Shown: positions 22,451 through 31,390, numbered from the stretch's first letter. The stretch: 36,071 bases of DNA from Zelonia costaricensis (GCA_030849075.1 JASAOO010003284.1:1-36071), one strand, 5' to 3'. Notes: a model not told the origin generated them from the sequence alone. Made by a program: numbers and translations.

Positions 22451-22582
22451 GTGGGTGGGGGGTGGTGGTGGAGGGGGCTCTGCTTCCCCCCGAGGGTCGC
22501 TCGTGACCAGCGCACCGCTGAGCTCACGGTGTGCGCATGTGTGTCGCCGCGCTTGTGGGCGTACCTGTTCATGTGGGTGCAG

Positions 22583-22648
22583 GGGGTGGGGGATGGGGGA
22601 GGAAGGTGCGGCTGCTGGGTCGGCTCCTCGATCCCCATCCCCCACCCC
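22583..22648 (+). repeat. Perfect 16-bp G/C inverted repeat (hairpin) in the 3' region of the Hrd3-like gene
   Basis: The left arm GGGGTGGGGGATGGGG (22583-22598) is the exact reverse complement of CCCCATCCCCCACCCC (22633-22648), with a 34-nt loop. It begins about 130 nt after the stop codon. The G-rich arm on its own has three runs of four or five G with a further G-rich stretch following, so it could instead form a G-quadruplex. Confidence 0.85.
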
Positions 22649-23632
22649 ACCCCCACTCCTCGCCGCATCAGCCCGCCGCAGCTCCCCTCACGCGCGTCTG
22701 GGTGCTTGCGTGTGCGTGTGTGTGCGCGCACCTCGCACGCTCCTGCGTCGTCGCGTCCCCCATTTCCTTCCGCTCACGTTCTTGTTTTCTTTTCTTCTTG
22801 GTCGTGTCGCGAACGTGCGTGTTCGACTGCTGGGCTCCCTTGCATCGCTTGCTCCTCAAACTCCACGCGCTCCTGCCACCTGCTGTCAAGCTTGGTTTGG
22901 TGTTCTCGGTGGTGGAGGTGTGCGTGTGTGTGTGCGTGTGTGTACTGTCATTCCCCGCGCACCTCGTCGTCCTCCTCTGCCAATCTCCCATCGAGCCGCG
23001 CTCTGGATCAGCGTGAGCCTTACTGTCATCGTTGTGAGGCAGCGCCGCTGTGTCGTGGTCGCCACACCCCGCCCCGTTGCCGATGCACCGCCGGTCCATC
23101 GCTCGTGCGGTGACGCTCTCCTCCTCCATAGAATCCTGCCCACTTCCTGACTCTTGTCCTGTGTCCTGCATTCTCGGCTCCTCGTGTATTTTACGCCGTC
23201 ACACGCGCACCCGCGCGCTTGTGCTCGTGCGGTGGTGCCCCCCTCCTCTCGATGCCACGCCTACAGCTTCAACGGCTTCCCACGTGAACACAAACACGCA
23301 CCCACGGACGTACGAGCACCGATCACCCACTAGGACACAACCACAAACGCACACACAAATACACACACACACTTACACACAAACTCAGTTTCGGTGTGGC
23401 AGAGGAATACAGACGCCCCTCTACCCCCCAACCTTTTACCTTTCCTCCTCCTCCCCGCTTAGCTTTCCTTGTGGCCTCCCTCTTTTTTGGAGAGGGTTTT
23501 CCGCTTGGACGTCCCCACCCCACCCCACCCCACCTGCTTCCCGCGCCCAGTCTTGCCGCGTGGATCGCACTGCCTCGTCTCACACCGCAGGGGGAGGCGA
23601 CTCATCAATTCGTTTCCATCGATCTCCCACCT

Positions 23633-23656
23633 ACACACACACACACACACACACGC
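23633..23656 (+). repeat. (CA)n microsatellite
   Basis: A CA dinucleotide run lies in the spacer upstream of the ETF-QO gene, before its proposed splice acceptor. Confidence 0.85.
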
Positions 23657-24129
23657 ACACCTCTGCTTCTTCTCTGTCGTTGACTCTTCAGCCGCAGCCT
23701 TGCCGCTGCCGTGCACCGGTATTTCTGCCCTTGTGTACGCCACTGCGGGCCTGTTTCGCGACATCAAACTCGGCCCTCCCGCCCCCCGCGCCTCCCCCCA
23801 ACTTCTCTGCGTCCGTCAGCCGCGGCTTGTGTTGAAGGAGGGCCAGCCGTGAAGAGGTGTGGCACGCAAGCTCGCCGCTGTCCATCGTTCTCTCTTCAGC
23901 CCACCAGCACCACTCGCTAACTCGCACGCAACCCCGCCCCCCCCCTCCCCAACACACACACACACACTGAAGGGAAGACACAGCGAAGGACCACCGTCTT
24001 CGCCTGTCAAGCGTCTGGAGTCGAACGGCAGGGCAGGACCGTGCATCATACAAGGGGAAGGTCACCTCGACACGGCTCCCCTCACAGCGCCTCCCCGCCC
24101 CGCGTGTGGTGAACTCCGCAGTCCAGGGG

Positions 24130-24130
24130 N
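24130..24130. other. Ambiguous base (N)
   Basis: A single N interrupts the spacer 119 nt before the ETF-QO start codon and about 20 nt before its pyrimidine tract. It marks an unresolved call or contig join and does not touch coding sequence. Confidence 0.99.
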
Positions 24131-24147
24131 ACAACACGAGCACACCA

Positions 24148-24175
24148 TTGTCTTGCTTCTCTTCTCCTGTTTCAG
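24148..24175 (+). promoter_or_regulatory. Putative spliced-leader acceptor for the ETF-QO gene
   Basis: A textbook arrangement: a dense T/C tract at 24148-24173 ends directly in TTTCAG with AG at 24174-24175. The next ATG is 24249, giving a short 5' UTR of about 73 nt. Confidence 0.6.
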
Positions 24176-24248
24176 CGTCTATCGTTGTGTGCGCTGTACG
24201 CCCTCGCTTCGTTGCGCTCTTTACACAAACTCTCACGGCGCTGTCGCG

Positions 24249-25973
24249 ATGCTGCGCTGTGCCGGTCGCCGCCTCTGCGCAGCTGCCGCTGCTGCCGCGG
24301 CGGAGGTGCAGCGCGATGTGGAGGAGTTCGATGTTGTGGTCATCGGCGGCGGGCCGTCCGGGCTGTCTGCGGCGATTCGGCTGAAGCAGCTCGCCGGCGA
24401 CCAGCGCGACTCCTTCCGGGTTGGGTTGATTGAGAAGGGCAGCGAGATCGGCGCCCACACGCTCTCCGGCGCCTGCATCGAGCCGCACGGCCTCGACGAG
24501 CTGCTGCCGGGCTGGCGGGAGCAGGAGGGCTCCATCTTGTCCTCCATGACGCCCGTGACGCACGACGCGTTCCACGTGCTGACAGGGCCGACGCGCAGCT
24601 TCCAGGTGCCGTGGCTGCCCTCCACGCTGCACAACCGCGGCAACTATATCACCTCGCTTGGACGGATGTGCAAGTGGCTGGGCGAGCAGGCCGAGGGGCT
24701 CGGGGTTGAGATCTACCCTGGCTTCGCGGCGGCTGACATCATGGTCGATGACGCGACCGGCGCGGTGACCGGGGTGCAGCTGAACGACATGGGCGTGGAC
24801 AAGAAGGGCGAGCGGACGGCGCAGTTCGAGCCGGGCATGGTCTTCCGTGCCAAGCAGACCATCTTTGCCGAGGGCTGCCGCGGCTCGTGCACGAAGAAGC
24901 TGGAGAAGCGGTTCGGCCTGCGCGGCGCGGACAACCCGCAGACCTTCGGCCTCGGCATCAAGGAGGTGTGGGAGGTCCCCAAGGAGCGGCACCACCCGGG
25001 CAACGTGATGCACACGGTCGGGTGGCCGACGACGGACAAGGGCCACGAGAACACCTACGGCGGCGCCTTCTTGTACCACTACGGTGACGGGCTTATCTCG
25101 TGCGGCTACGTCGTGGGCCTCGACTACTCGAACCCGTACTGCCGCCCGTACATGGAGATGCAGAAGTGGAAGACGCACGACGTGGTGCGGGCACAGCTAG
25201 AGGGCGGCCGACCCATCCTCTACGGCGCACGTGCCCTCGTGGAGGGCGGTTTCAGCGCGCTGCCGAGGCTGCACTTCCCCGGCGGCGTCCTCGTGGGCGA
25301 CTGCGCGGGGTTCCTGAACCTGCCCAAGATCAAGGGCACGCACACCGCAATGAAGTCCGGCATCCTCGCCGCCGAGGCCGTCTACGCGGACGCCTTCAAG
25401 GACGGCAAGGAGGAGGCCGCCAGCGGCGTGGAGTGCAAGAGCTACGACGACCGCTTCCGCAGCAGCTGGCTCTACAAGGAGTTGCACACGGTGCGTAATG
25501 TGCGGCAGAGCTTCCACAAGAACTTCAAATGGGGTATGATGTACACCGGCATCACGTCCCTGCTGACCCACGGCTGCGAGCCGTGGACGCTGAAGCACAC
25601 CACTCCCGACAGCGCCTCACTCAAGCCGGCCAAGGACTGCATCGAGATCGCGTACCCGAAACCGGACGGCACGCTGACCTTTGACCTGCTCACGAACCAC
25701 AGCCGCAGCGGCACGGCCCACAACGCCGAACAGCCGTGTCACCTGCGCCTGCAGGACCCGAAGATTGCCGAGGAGGTGAACCTCAAGACCTACGCCGGCC
25801 CAGAGGCGCGCTACTGCCCCGCCGGGGTGTACGAGTTCGTGAACGGCAAGCTTGTGATCAACGCGCAGAACTGCCTGCACTGCAAGACGTGCGACATCAA
25901 GGACCCCACGCAGAACATAAACTGGTGCGTGCCGGAGGGCGGCGGCGGCCCTAACTACCAGGGCCAGATGTAA
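24249..25973 (+). CDS. ETFDH: Electron transfer flavoprotein-ubiquinone oxidoreductase (ETF-QO), mitochondrial
   Basis: This is a 574-aa enzyme that passes electrons from reduced ETF, and so from acyl-CoA and branched-chain acyl-CoA dehydrogenases, to ubiquinone at the inner mitochondrial membrane. The N terminus MLRCAGRRLCAAAAA looks like a mitochondrial presequence. The FAD dinucleotide-binding motif GGGPSGLSAA starts at residue 33. Family signatures follow in order: IGAHTLSGACIEP, IFAEGCRGS, HTVGWPT, YGGAFLYHY, GLDYSNPY, IKGTHTAMKSGILAAEA, EPWTLKH and YPKPDG. The C-terminal 4Fe-4S ligands are C523 (in YCPAGVYEF) and C542, C545, C548 (in NCLHCKTCDIKDP), followed by PEGGGGPNY. The loop between the first and second ligand is six residues shorter than in human ETF-QO. 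C560, in NINWC, is an extra Cys not expected to bind the cluster. Length is normal for the family and no break is seen. Confidence 0.98.
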   Translation: MLRCAGRRLCAAAAAAAAEVQRDVEEFDVVVIGGGPSGLSAAIRLKQLAGDQRDSFRVGLIEKGSEIGAHTLSGACIEPHGLDELLPGWREQEGSILSSMTPVTHDAFHVLTGPTRSFQVPWLPSTLHNRGNYITSLGRMCKWLGEQAEGLGVEIYPGFAAADIMVDDATGAVTGVQLNDMGVDKKGERTAQFEPGMVFRAKQTIFAEGCRGSCTKKLEKRFGLRGADNPQTFGLGIKEVWEVPKERHHPGNVMHTVGWPTTDKGHENTYGGAFLYHYGDGLISCGYVVGLDYSNPYCRPYMEMQKWKTHDVVRAQLEGGRPILYGARALVEGGFSALPRLHFPGGVLVGDCAGFLNLPKIKGTHTAMKSGILAAEAVYADAFKDGKEEAASGVECKSYDDRFRSSWLYKELHTVRNVRQSFHKNFKWGMMYTGITSLLTHGCEPWTLKHTTPDSASLKPAKDCIEIAYPKPDGTLTFDLLTNHSRSGTAHNAEQPCHLRLQDPKIAEEVNLKTYAGPEARYCPAGVYEFVNGKLVINAQNCLHCKTCDIKDPTQNINWCVPEGGGGPNYQGQM

Positions 25974-26624
25974 CTCACCCCGGGAGCAGGACCGCGTGCC
26001 GGGTGCCAGTGCAGTGAACTGTGTGCACGCGTGTGCAGATACACGTGGTCATCGGCAAGGCATGCCGGCGTCTCCTCAGCGGGTGCGACACCGCCGTCAT
26101 AGAAGCACCCCCCTACCCGCTCCCCCCAAAAAAACTGATGGTAGTGTTGGTGCCACCTGAGGTGGGGGTGGGGTGGTGGTGCCGTGCATCCCTCACTTCT
26201 CTGTTTTCGTTCACATTCCTTTCCGTCTTGTGCTTCTTCCCTCCCCCTCCCCTCCTTCCCCCCTCCCCTCCTCACATTTTGGGTGCGTGTGGACCCGTTG
26301 ACGTGCGCCACCGCCTCCTCCCCCCCTCCACTCACCGACTTAGGCTCTTACACACCTCTCTTCCCCCCCTTCCCGTCCCTCCCTCTCTTGCCGCGTGTGT
26401 CTGTTTTTAAAGGAATGCTGCGTCGCCACCGCCGAACCGCCACTCCCCTCCCCTCCCTCTCCATCACCGCCTTCTCCGCCGCCCCCTTCCTGCTGCTGCT
26501 GCTGCTGCTGCTCTCTCTGGCGATCTTGTCACACCGGGGAAGCCTTGAAGCACTGCGGCAGTGTACGGTTGTGCGTGTGTCCGCTTACGTCCCTCAATGC
26601 CTCTGCGTGGTGGGTATGTGAGCA

Positions 26625-26649
26625 TGTGTGTGTGTGTGTGTGTGTGTGC
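26625..26649 (+). repeat. (GT)n microsatellite
   Basis: An uninterrupted GT dinucleotide run lies in the long spacer downstream of ETF-QO. Confidence 0.9.
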
Positions 26650-27227
26650 GAGTGGCGTCGCCGCGACGCTGCGCGATGGCGCCTCCCAACCCCTCTTGCT
26701 CCTCTATTGCTCCTCGCGCTCCCCACCCCTTTTGGCTTTCGTTCTTCTTCTCGTGTTCTTCGCTTCATCTTCACTTGAGTCTTTTTTCTTGATTTGTGTG
26801 TTCACGTCACGTGATGCATCGCGGCACTTGTGCCGCCTCCTTTCCCCCCTTCCCTTGTGCGACTCGTCAGCTCTTTGTTATCTCGCCTTGGCCAGCTGGA
26901 CCAGGCCCTGCTAGCGCTAATCGAATGGGTTCTCAGCCACTCCCCCTCCCCCCTGCGGTGCGGGGCAGTGAGGGAAGTGAGAGAGGCTGGGGAGGGGCGA
27001 GAGGATGGCAAGGGCGGCGGTGTGCCTGCGTCTCGTGCCGTGCGCGGCACTCCTTTCCCGCAAGGCGATGGCTCCGCCCTCCGCGTCCCTGGCCCCCCCC
27101 CCCCCTCTCATCCCCGCCACGTCTCCCGGGTACAGACGCGGATGGGGAGAACATAATAACATCCGGGGGGCGCCGTGGTTCACTCACACACGCACATGCA
27201 CATACAAACGCAAGCACGCCACACACA

Positions 27228-27262
27228 GGGGGGGAGGTGGGGGGGGGTCGTGGGGAGAGGGG
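27228..27262 (+). repeat. G-run cluster (plus-strand G-quadruplex potential)
   Basis: Several runs of four to nine G are separated by loops of one to four bases. This is one of two places where the coding-strand RNA itself would be strongly G-rich. It lies in the long spacer after ETF-QO. Confidence 0.8.
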
Positions 27263-27898
27263 CGACGCAGTGCACACCTCCCATGCGGTCACGGCGCCCC
27301 CCACCACACGGAGGAGGTGTGCCGCCGTGGTCTGGCGGGTCGTTCCTTTCCCAGTTCACGTCGAGGGAGGTACGCACGCTCACACAAACGTCTCGAGGCA
27401 TCCCGCCCGTCCTCCCCCCTTCCCTTTTTCCCCTTTTTGCCTGACTCCTCCGGGTAGGCATGTCTCCGCGTGCGAGCGCCACGGGTCGTCTCCGTGCCAT
27501 CGCCGCGCACGGACGCGTGGAGTTCGCTGGTGCATGCGCGGCGTGCGTCACCGAGGCTGCCGCTCCTTCCCTCCTCTCCCCTCCTCCTCCTCCTCCACCA
27601 CCACCACCCCCTTTTTCATCTCGTCGCTATCGCCTTCTCTCTCTCCCTCGCTCGAGAACGCGGTGTGGCACGTCATCCTCTGTGTGTGTGTCTCTCTCAC
27701 TGTCAGGCGTACCACATGTCTTGTCTGCGATGCCTGCGCCTTGTGTTTACGCGTGTGCGTGTGCGCCTGCCCCGCGGCATCCCTCCCCCCTCTTCTTCTT
27801 CCGCCCACCGTGCACATCGCCCTCGCTCTTCATCTCTTCCGCTTTTCTGCTTCTCGTATATATGCAACAACGTACGCGAATCCGAGTGTCTCCATGTT

Positions 27899-27904
<6 letters not shown>

Positions 27905-27932
<28 letters not shown>
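27905..27932 (+). repeat. (GT)n microsatellite
   Basis: A GT dinucleotide run of about 14 units is followed by CT- and GT-rich sequence. Confidence 0.9.
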
Positions 27933-28193
27933 ATCTCTCTCTGTGTGTGTACGTGTTCTCATGTGTGCGTGTTAGTAGGAGCTTCTTGCTTCATCGCTAG
28001 AAGTGCGCAACCGACTCAGCTCTGCTGGAGCCGCACTGTGAGAAAGAACAAAAACTGGAGCGCGTGTACGAGTGCGTGAGTGTGTCCGTGTGAGTGGAGA
28101 GGGAAGTGGTGTGTGTGTGTGCGTGTGCGCGTGTGTCGGCTGTGCCTCGAAGAATTCGCAATTCCTCTCCCCCCTCACACACACAGTTCGCCA

Positions 28194-28223
28194 CTACACG
28201 GGTGCGGCCTTATGGCCGTGTAG
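28194..28223 (+). repeat. Small inverted repeat / hairpin
   Basis: CTACACGG (28194-28201) is the exact reverse complement of CCGTGTAG (28216-28223). Inside the loop CGGCC and GGCCG flank TTAT, giving an alternative extended stem with a bulge. It is isolated within the gene-free region and no role is known. Confidence 0.6.
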
Positions 28224-28955
28224 GTAGGGACCTCCTCCAGGCCCGTATCCTCGAAGGAGTGGCGCCACCTGGCCGCACCACCCTCTTGGGTGTGACGGCG
28301 GCCCGCTCTTGCTCTCCGCGCTCCGGCTCTCCTGGTCTGTCCTATGCTGCTCGTGCGCGGCGTCTGCGGTGGTCGTCCTGCCGCCACGAGTGCACAGCAA
28401 GAGCGTGAGGGAGGAGAGGGCTTGTGTAGGGGTGTAGGGACTAGAGGAAGAGGGTGAGCTGAACTCCGCGTCCGCTCCCTCTCGATGTAGGTTTGCGTGT
28501 GTGCATGTGCGTCGATCCACTCCCCCCTCCGGTGCAGAGCACCACGCATGGTGCACTTCTTCTCGCGACCTCGTGTCCCGCCGTGTGCGCGCGCGCTGCG
28601 GAGCGCTGCAGCTACCCGCGAAAAAAAAAAACAGAAGAGAATACCAGGTGGCATTCGAGAGAGAGGTGTCCTGCACGTGACGCTCACGTGCGTGTGTGTG
28701 TGTGTGTTGCCGCTCTCGTTTCCCCTGCGTAAGAACGCCGAGGGGACAGGCACGCCTGCTTTCCGCACGCGGAACGTGCCGCTTCCTGCGGCCTGCAGCA
28801 CGCAAGTGCACAAGAGGGCAGCCACCGAGCTGACCTTGTGCCACACGCGCGCACTGCACCGGTGGCTCATCCTCCAGCATCGCGTTTTTTTTGAACCCCG
28901 TCGAGTACAGGGCATCGGGTGGTTCAGCCCAAGCACCTGCTGCCGCCGTCGCTGA

Positions 28956-28998
28956 TCTTTCCTTTCCACTGTATCGGTTTCTCCTCGCTCGGACACAG
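28956..28998 (+). promoter_or_regulatory. Putative spliced-leader acceptor for the nucleoplasmin-like gene
   Basis: A C/T tract (28956-28990) is followed by GGACACAG with AG at 28997-28998. The first ATG after this is 29156, giving a 5' UTR of about 157 nt that includes a CA run at 29014-29034. Confidence 0.5.
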
Positions 28999-29155
28999 TC
29001 CCCGACACCGCTAGACACACACACACACACACACCATCCTCAAAGCCAAAAAAGAAGAATACACACGTGGAAAGGGAAAGCGGCAAGCGGCCCATCACCA
29101 AGGCTCTCAACCCCCCTCCCCCTCCGCCACCCCCGTGTCCCTCACGGTGTCGCAG

Positions 29156-29725
29156 ATGCTCAACTGCTTCTTCGGGGCGGAGTTGAAGCCCGACGGCGTG
29201 CCCGTGTCTTTCACGGTCCCCAAGGGCTCTCTCCTCGTCATCACCCAGTGCGCCGTCACGAGCGTGCTGCCGCCGTTGCCGGAGAGCGACGCCGTGGCGG
29301 GGGCCGGCGCGTCTGCCTCGTCCTCCTCCAGCGCCGCGGCCGGCGCCACCTCGCGGGCGTACAGCCCGGTGACGCTCTGCGTGCAGGGCCATGGGGTGCC
29401 GACCCGCTTCGCCGTCTGCTGCCTGTCCCCGGCCCAGCAACTCACGTACTGCCCCCTGCAGCTGCTCTTCTCCAAGCCCGTCTCCTTTGCCCTCATCCCG
29501 AACACAGGGGCGGCCGGCGCGGCCCCGCCGCAGGTTGGGAGGAAGACGTCGCGCGATCAGAAGGACCACCACGGCCCTGCTGCGGCGAAGCCGGTGTACC
29601 CCACCGTGCACCTCACCGGGTACTATGAGCAGGCCGCGGATGACGGCGAGAACGAGGATGGGGTCGCCATGGACGTCATGTCCGGCAGCGACGAGGAGGA
29701 CAGCGACTTCTCCGCCGACGCGTAG
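29156..29725 (+). CDS. Nucleoplasmin-like domain protein (putative histone chaperone)
   Basis: This is a 189-aa protein. It opens with FFGAELKPDG, followed by a strand pattern (VPKGSLLVITQCAV; YSPVTLCVQGHG; RFAVCCLSP; LQLLFSKPVSFALIPN) and the closing motif YPTVHLTGYY. It ends in an acidic Asp/Glu/Ser tail (~162-188). That is the layout of the nucleoplasmin-like fold found in nucleoplasmin, plant HD2-type proteins and the N-terminal domain of nuclear FKBPs: a small beta-barrel that forms pentamers and binds histones, with an acid tract. No FKBP isomerase domain follows. Two loops are filled with Ala/Ser-rich and basic inserts (~45-68 and ~117-146). A nucleoplasmin-like protein is known in the ISWI complex of Trypanosoma brucei; whether this gene is its counterpart is not determinable here. 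ATG 29156 is the first after the acceptor; an upstream GTG at 29135 is in frame but unnecessary. Confidence 0.8.
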   Translation: MLNCFFGAELKPDGVPVSFTVPKGSLLVITQCAVTSVLPPLPESDAVAGAGASASSSSSAAAGATSRAYSPVTLCVQGHGVPTRFAVCCLSPAQQLTYCPLQLLFSKPVSFALIPNTGAAGAAPPQVGRKTSRDQKDHHGPAAAKPVYPTVHLTGYYEQAADDGENEDGVAMDVMSGSDEEDSDFSADA

Positions 29726-30640
29726 ACAGAGGGGAGAACAGCAGATGATGTGGAAGCCAAGCAACACGCGTAGTGGGCGAGGTGTGGTGGCCCTTCCCCC
29801 CCCCCCCCCCCAAATAGCGCGCACCCTACCCGCCCCCTCCCGCGGCTTCCGTGACAGCCAGTCTTGCGTGACGCGTATCGAGCTCGAAGTTTGCGGGGAT
29901 GCCGACACCGTTGAACGTGTAATACGCACCCGCGTCTAACCAAACACGGAGGCCACTAACAACAGCAAAAAAGAAACCCCAACAAACAAGAGCACAACAA
30001 CGAGCCGTAGCTGCGGAGGAGGGCCGAGTTGATCAGAACTGCCCTTCCCTCCCCCTCCCCCAAGAATGCAACTGAGCCGCGCTGTCTGGGTCGCACACGC
30101 GTGTGTCCTTGCCCTGCATGAGGGCAGGCAACGTCAGCTCGCGATGCAATGACACAGACATACACGCACATGCGTACACACACACACGCGCGCGGGGGAC
30201 AGGCTGGGCAAATCGCGTGTGGAAAGCGTTGTAGCGCAGTTGTGCGACGATGGCGATCCGCGAGGGTGGGGGGGTGGGGAAGCGACTGGGGCTGTCCGCT
30301 GCGCTGAACGCACTCCCTCTTCCTCCCCGCCACGTTGAGAAACAACCACGACTGCGGGGGGCCAGCGATCGGCACCCTCCGTTCTGGGCTCTACACTGAG
30401 CCGTCTTTGAACTCCAAACTGTCCCTCTGTTGTCCACGTCTCGGCTCGTGTGTCGGCACACCTCTGCACCTCGCACGCCATCGCAGATCGCACAAACGAA
30501 GAAGACGTGCGGCGCTGCTCTCTCTCTCTCACAGGCAAACACGGACATCATCGCTTTCCCCTTCTCACACCTACCGTGCAGTCTGGCACATCGCGCAAGG
30601 CTCACGGATTCCATTCTCATCCCCCCCCCCTCTCCGCCCC
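29726..30640. other. Intergenic region / UTRs
   Basis: This is non-coding. It has a run of 16 C at 29796-29811 and a CA-rich stretch at about 30150-30192. The pyrimidine tract for the next gene lies near its end. No ORF on either strand looks protein-like. Confidence 0.7.
30517..30534 (+). promoter_or_regulatory. Putative spliced-leader acceptor for the split gene
   Basis: A CT-repeat tract (30517-30530) ends in CACAG with AG at 30533-30534. The next ATG is 30641, giving a 5' UTR of about 107 nt. I find no separate acceptor before the second ORF at 31009, which argues that the two ORFs share one mRNA. Confidence 0.55.
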
Positions 30641-31009
30641 ATGAAGCCGATTGCGGTTGGGTTTGCGATCCCGTCCCTGCGTGGCGCCTGCGAGGCGAAC
30701 CCGCACCGCCGCAGCGACGCTAGCGCCGCCGTGCAGACCGTGCCCGTGCCCTTCCCCGTCGGCACGGCCACCTTGCAGCTCACTGGCATTCACGTCCGTC
30801 TCCAGCCCCCGAAGACGGCGGGGAAGCAGAAGAAGTCGACGGCGGCCAATGCCGCAGCGGCGGCACCGGCTACGAGTGGCGTCCTCACGGCGGACATAGT
30901 CGTACACGCGCACGTGCGCGGCGAGCTTAACACCGCGGCGCGGTCGTATGTTGTGGCGGTGGTGCCCGTGCGGTACGATACCACGTCCGTGAGGCGAGGC
31001 GCGGCGTGA
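30641..31009 (+). CDS. 5' part of a split gene, nucleoplasmin-like fold candidate
   Basis: This ORF has 122 aa. It has an Ala/Lys-rich insert (~59-80) between beta-strand-like segments. Residues 37-58, with P-x-G-T and a terminal PP, align without gaps to residues 21-40 of the upstream nucleoplasmin-like protein. Segments ADIVVHAHVRGE and SYVVAVVPVRYD sit where that protein has PVTLCVQGHG and RFAVCCLSP. It stops at TGA 31007-31009, which overlaps the ATG of the next ORF by one base. It ends before the last strands needed to close the barrel. I read it as the first half of a diverged second copy of the neighbouring gene. It could instead be a genuine short protein. Homology is my own alignment by eye and is moderate. 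Confidence 0.6.
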   Translation: MKPIAVGFAIPSLRGACEANPHRRSDASAAVQTVPVPFPVGTATLQLTGIHVRLQPPKTAGKQKKSTAANAAAAAPATSGVLTADIVVHAHVRGELNTAARSYVVAVVPVRYDTTSVRRGAA

Positions 31010-31275
31010 TGGCGCCGGTCGCCGCGTCCGCGTTTGCCAAGGTGGACCTACGGACGCAGCTGGAGCGGGTGCGGCTCAGCTTCACAGTCGTGCCGTGCGG
31101 GCGTCTGGGAGCGGCGAACGGCGCTGCCCACGTCCAACACCACCACCACACCCACACCGGTGGTGCGGCGAAGAGGCCGCGTGAGGAGGCAGCCCCTGCC
31201 GCTGCTGGCGAGGCGGCCCTGGTAGACTGTGCGCTGGAGGTGACCGTCGTGGGCACCGTGTCGGCGCTGGTTTAA
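31009..31275 (+). CDS. 3' part of the split gene, nucleoplasmin-like fold candidate
   Basis: This ORF has 88 aa in a different frame from the preceding one (-1 relative). Residues 15-29 (RTQLERVRLSFTVVP) match the spacing and the [VL]SFx[LV][IV]P pattern of residues 101-115 of the upstream nucleoplasmin-like protein. A low-complexity insert with a His-rich run and a basic KRPREE cluster follows, then a closing strand VDCALEVTVVGTV. There is no acidic tail. The frame is closed upstream by TAA at 30928-30930, so it cannot be read far back. No own splice acceptor is seen. It most likely continues the ORF ending at 31009 through a frameshift, a missing base in the assembly, or a true mutation. 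ATG 31009 overlaps the TGA. Confidence 0.55.
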   Translation: MAPVAASAFAKVDLRTQLERVRLSFTVVPCGRLGAANGAAHVQHHHHTHTGGAAKRPREEAAPAAAGEAALVDCALEVTVVGTVSALV

Positions 31276-31359
31276 GCGAAGCAGGACGCCGAGCCGTCGG
31301 GCGCAATACCTGTACCGCGATGGCGATGGTGGTGGTGGTGGTGGTGCGGTCTAAACCCG

Positions 31360-31390
<31 letters not shown>

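Larger units (their letters stand above)
22451..24248. other. Intergenic region / UTRs
   Basis: No gene is supportable. The first 200 nt are G-rich on the + strand and include an inverted repeat. TG runs lie at about 22706-22723 and 22917-22943, and CA runs at about 23331-23385, 23633-23656 and 23950-23968. A single ambiguous base is at 24130. Candidate ORFs are compositionally skewed. Confidence 0.65.
25974..29155. other. 3.2-kb gene-free region
   Basis: This is the longest non-coding stretch between two genes in the window. It contains a GT run (26625-26649), a longer GT run (27905-27932), a G-run cluster (27228-27262), an A-run (about 28621-28631) and a CA run just before the next gene (29014-29034). 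From about 28190 to 28960 the sequence is less repetitive than its surroundings and holds a small hairpin (28194-28223). ORFs up to 427 aa on + and 584 aa on - are Cys/Ser/Pro/Leu-rich or antisense shadows without motifs, so I call no gene. Confidence 0.6.

Noticed and set aside
26796..28079. 427-aa plus-strand ORF in the long gap
   Set aside because: It is Cys/Ser/Leu/Pro-rich translation of C/T and GT repeats, with no ordered domain and no matching acceptor arrangement.
28190..28960. Possible degenerate retroposon
   Set aside because: The less repetitive block and A-run are suggestive only. I could not identify terminal signatures or target-site duplications, so I do not annotate a mobile element.
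28175..29929. 584-aa minus-strand ORF covering the nucleoplasmin-like gene
   Set aside because: It is compositionally skewed with no motif and opposite to a convincing + strand protein and its splice site.
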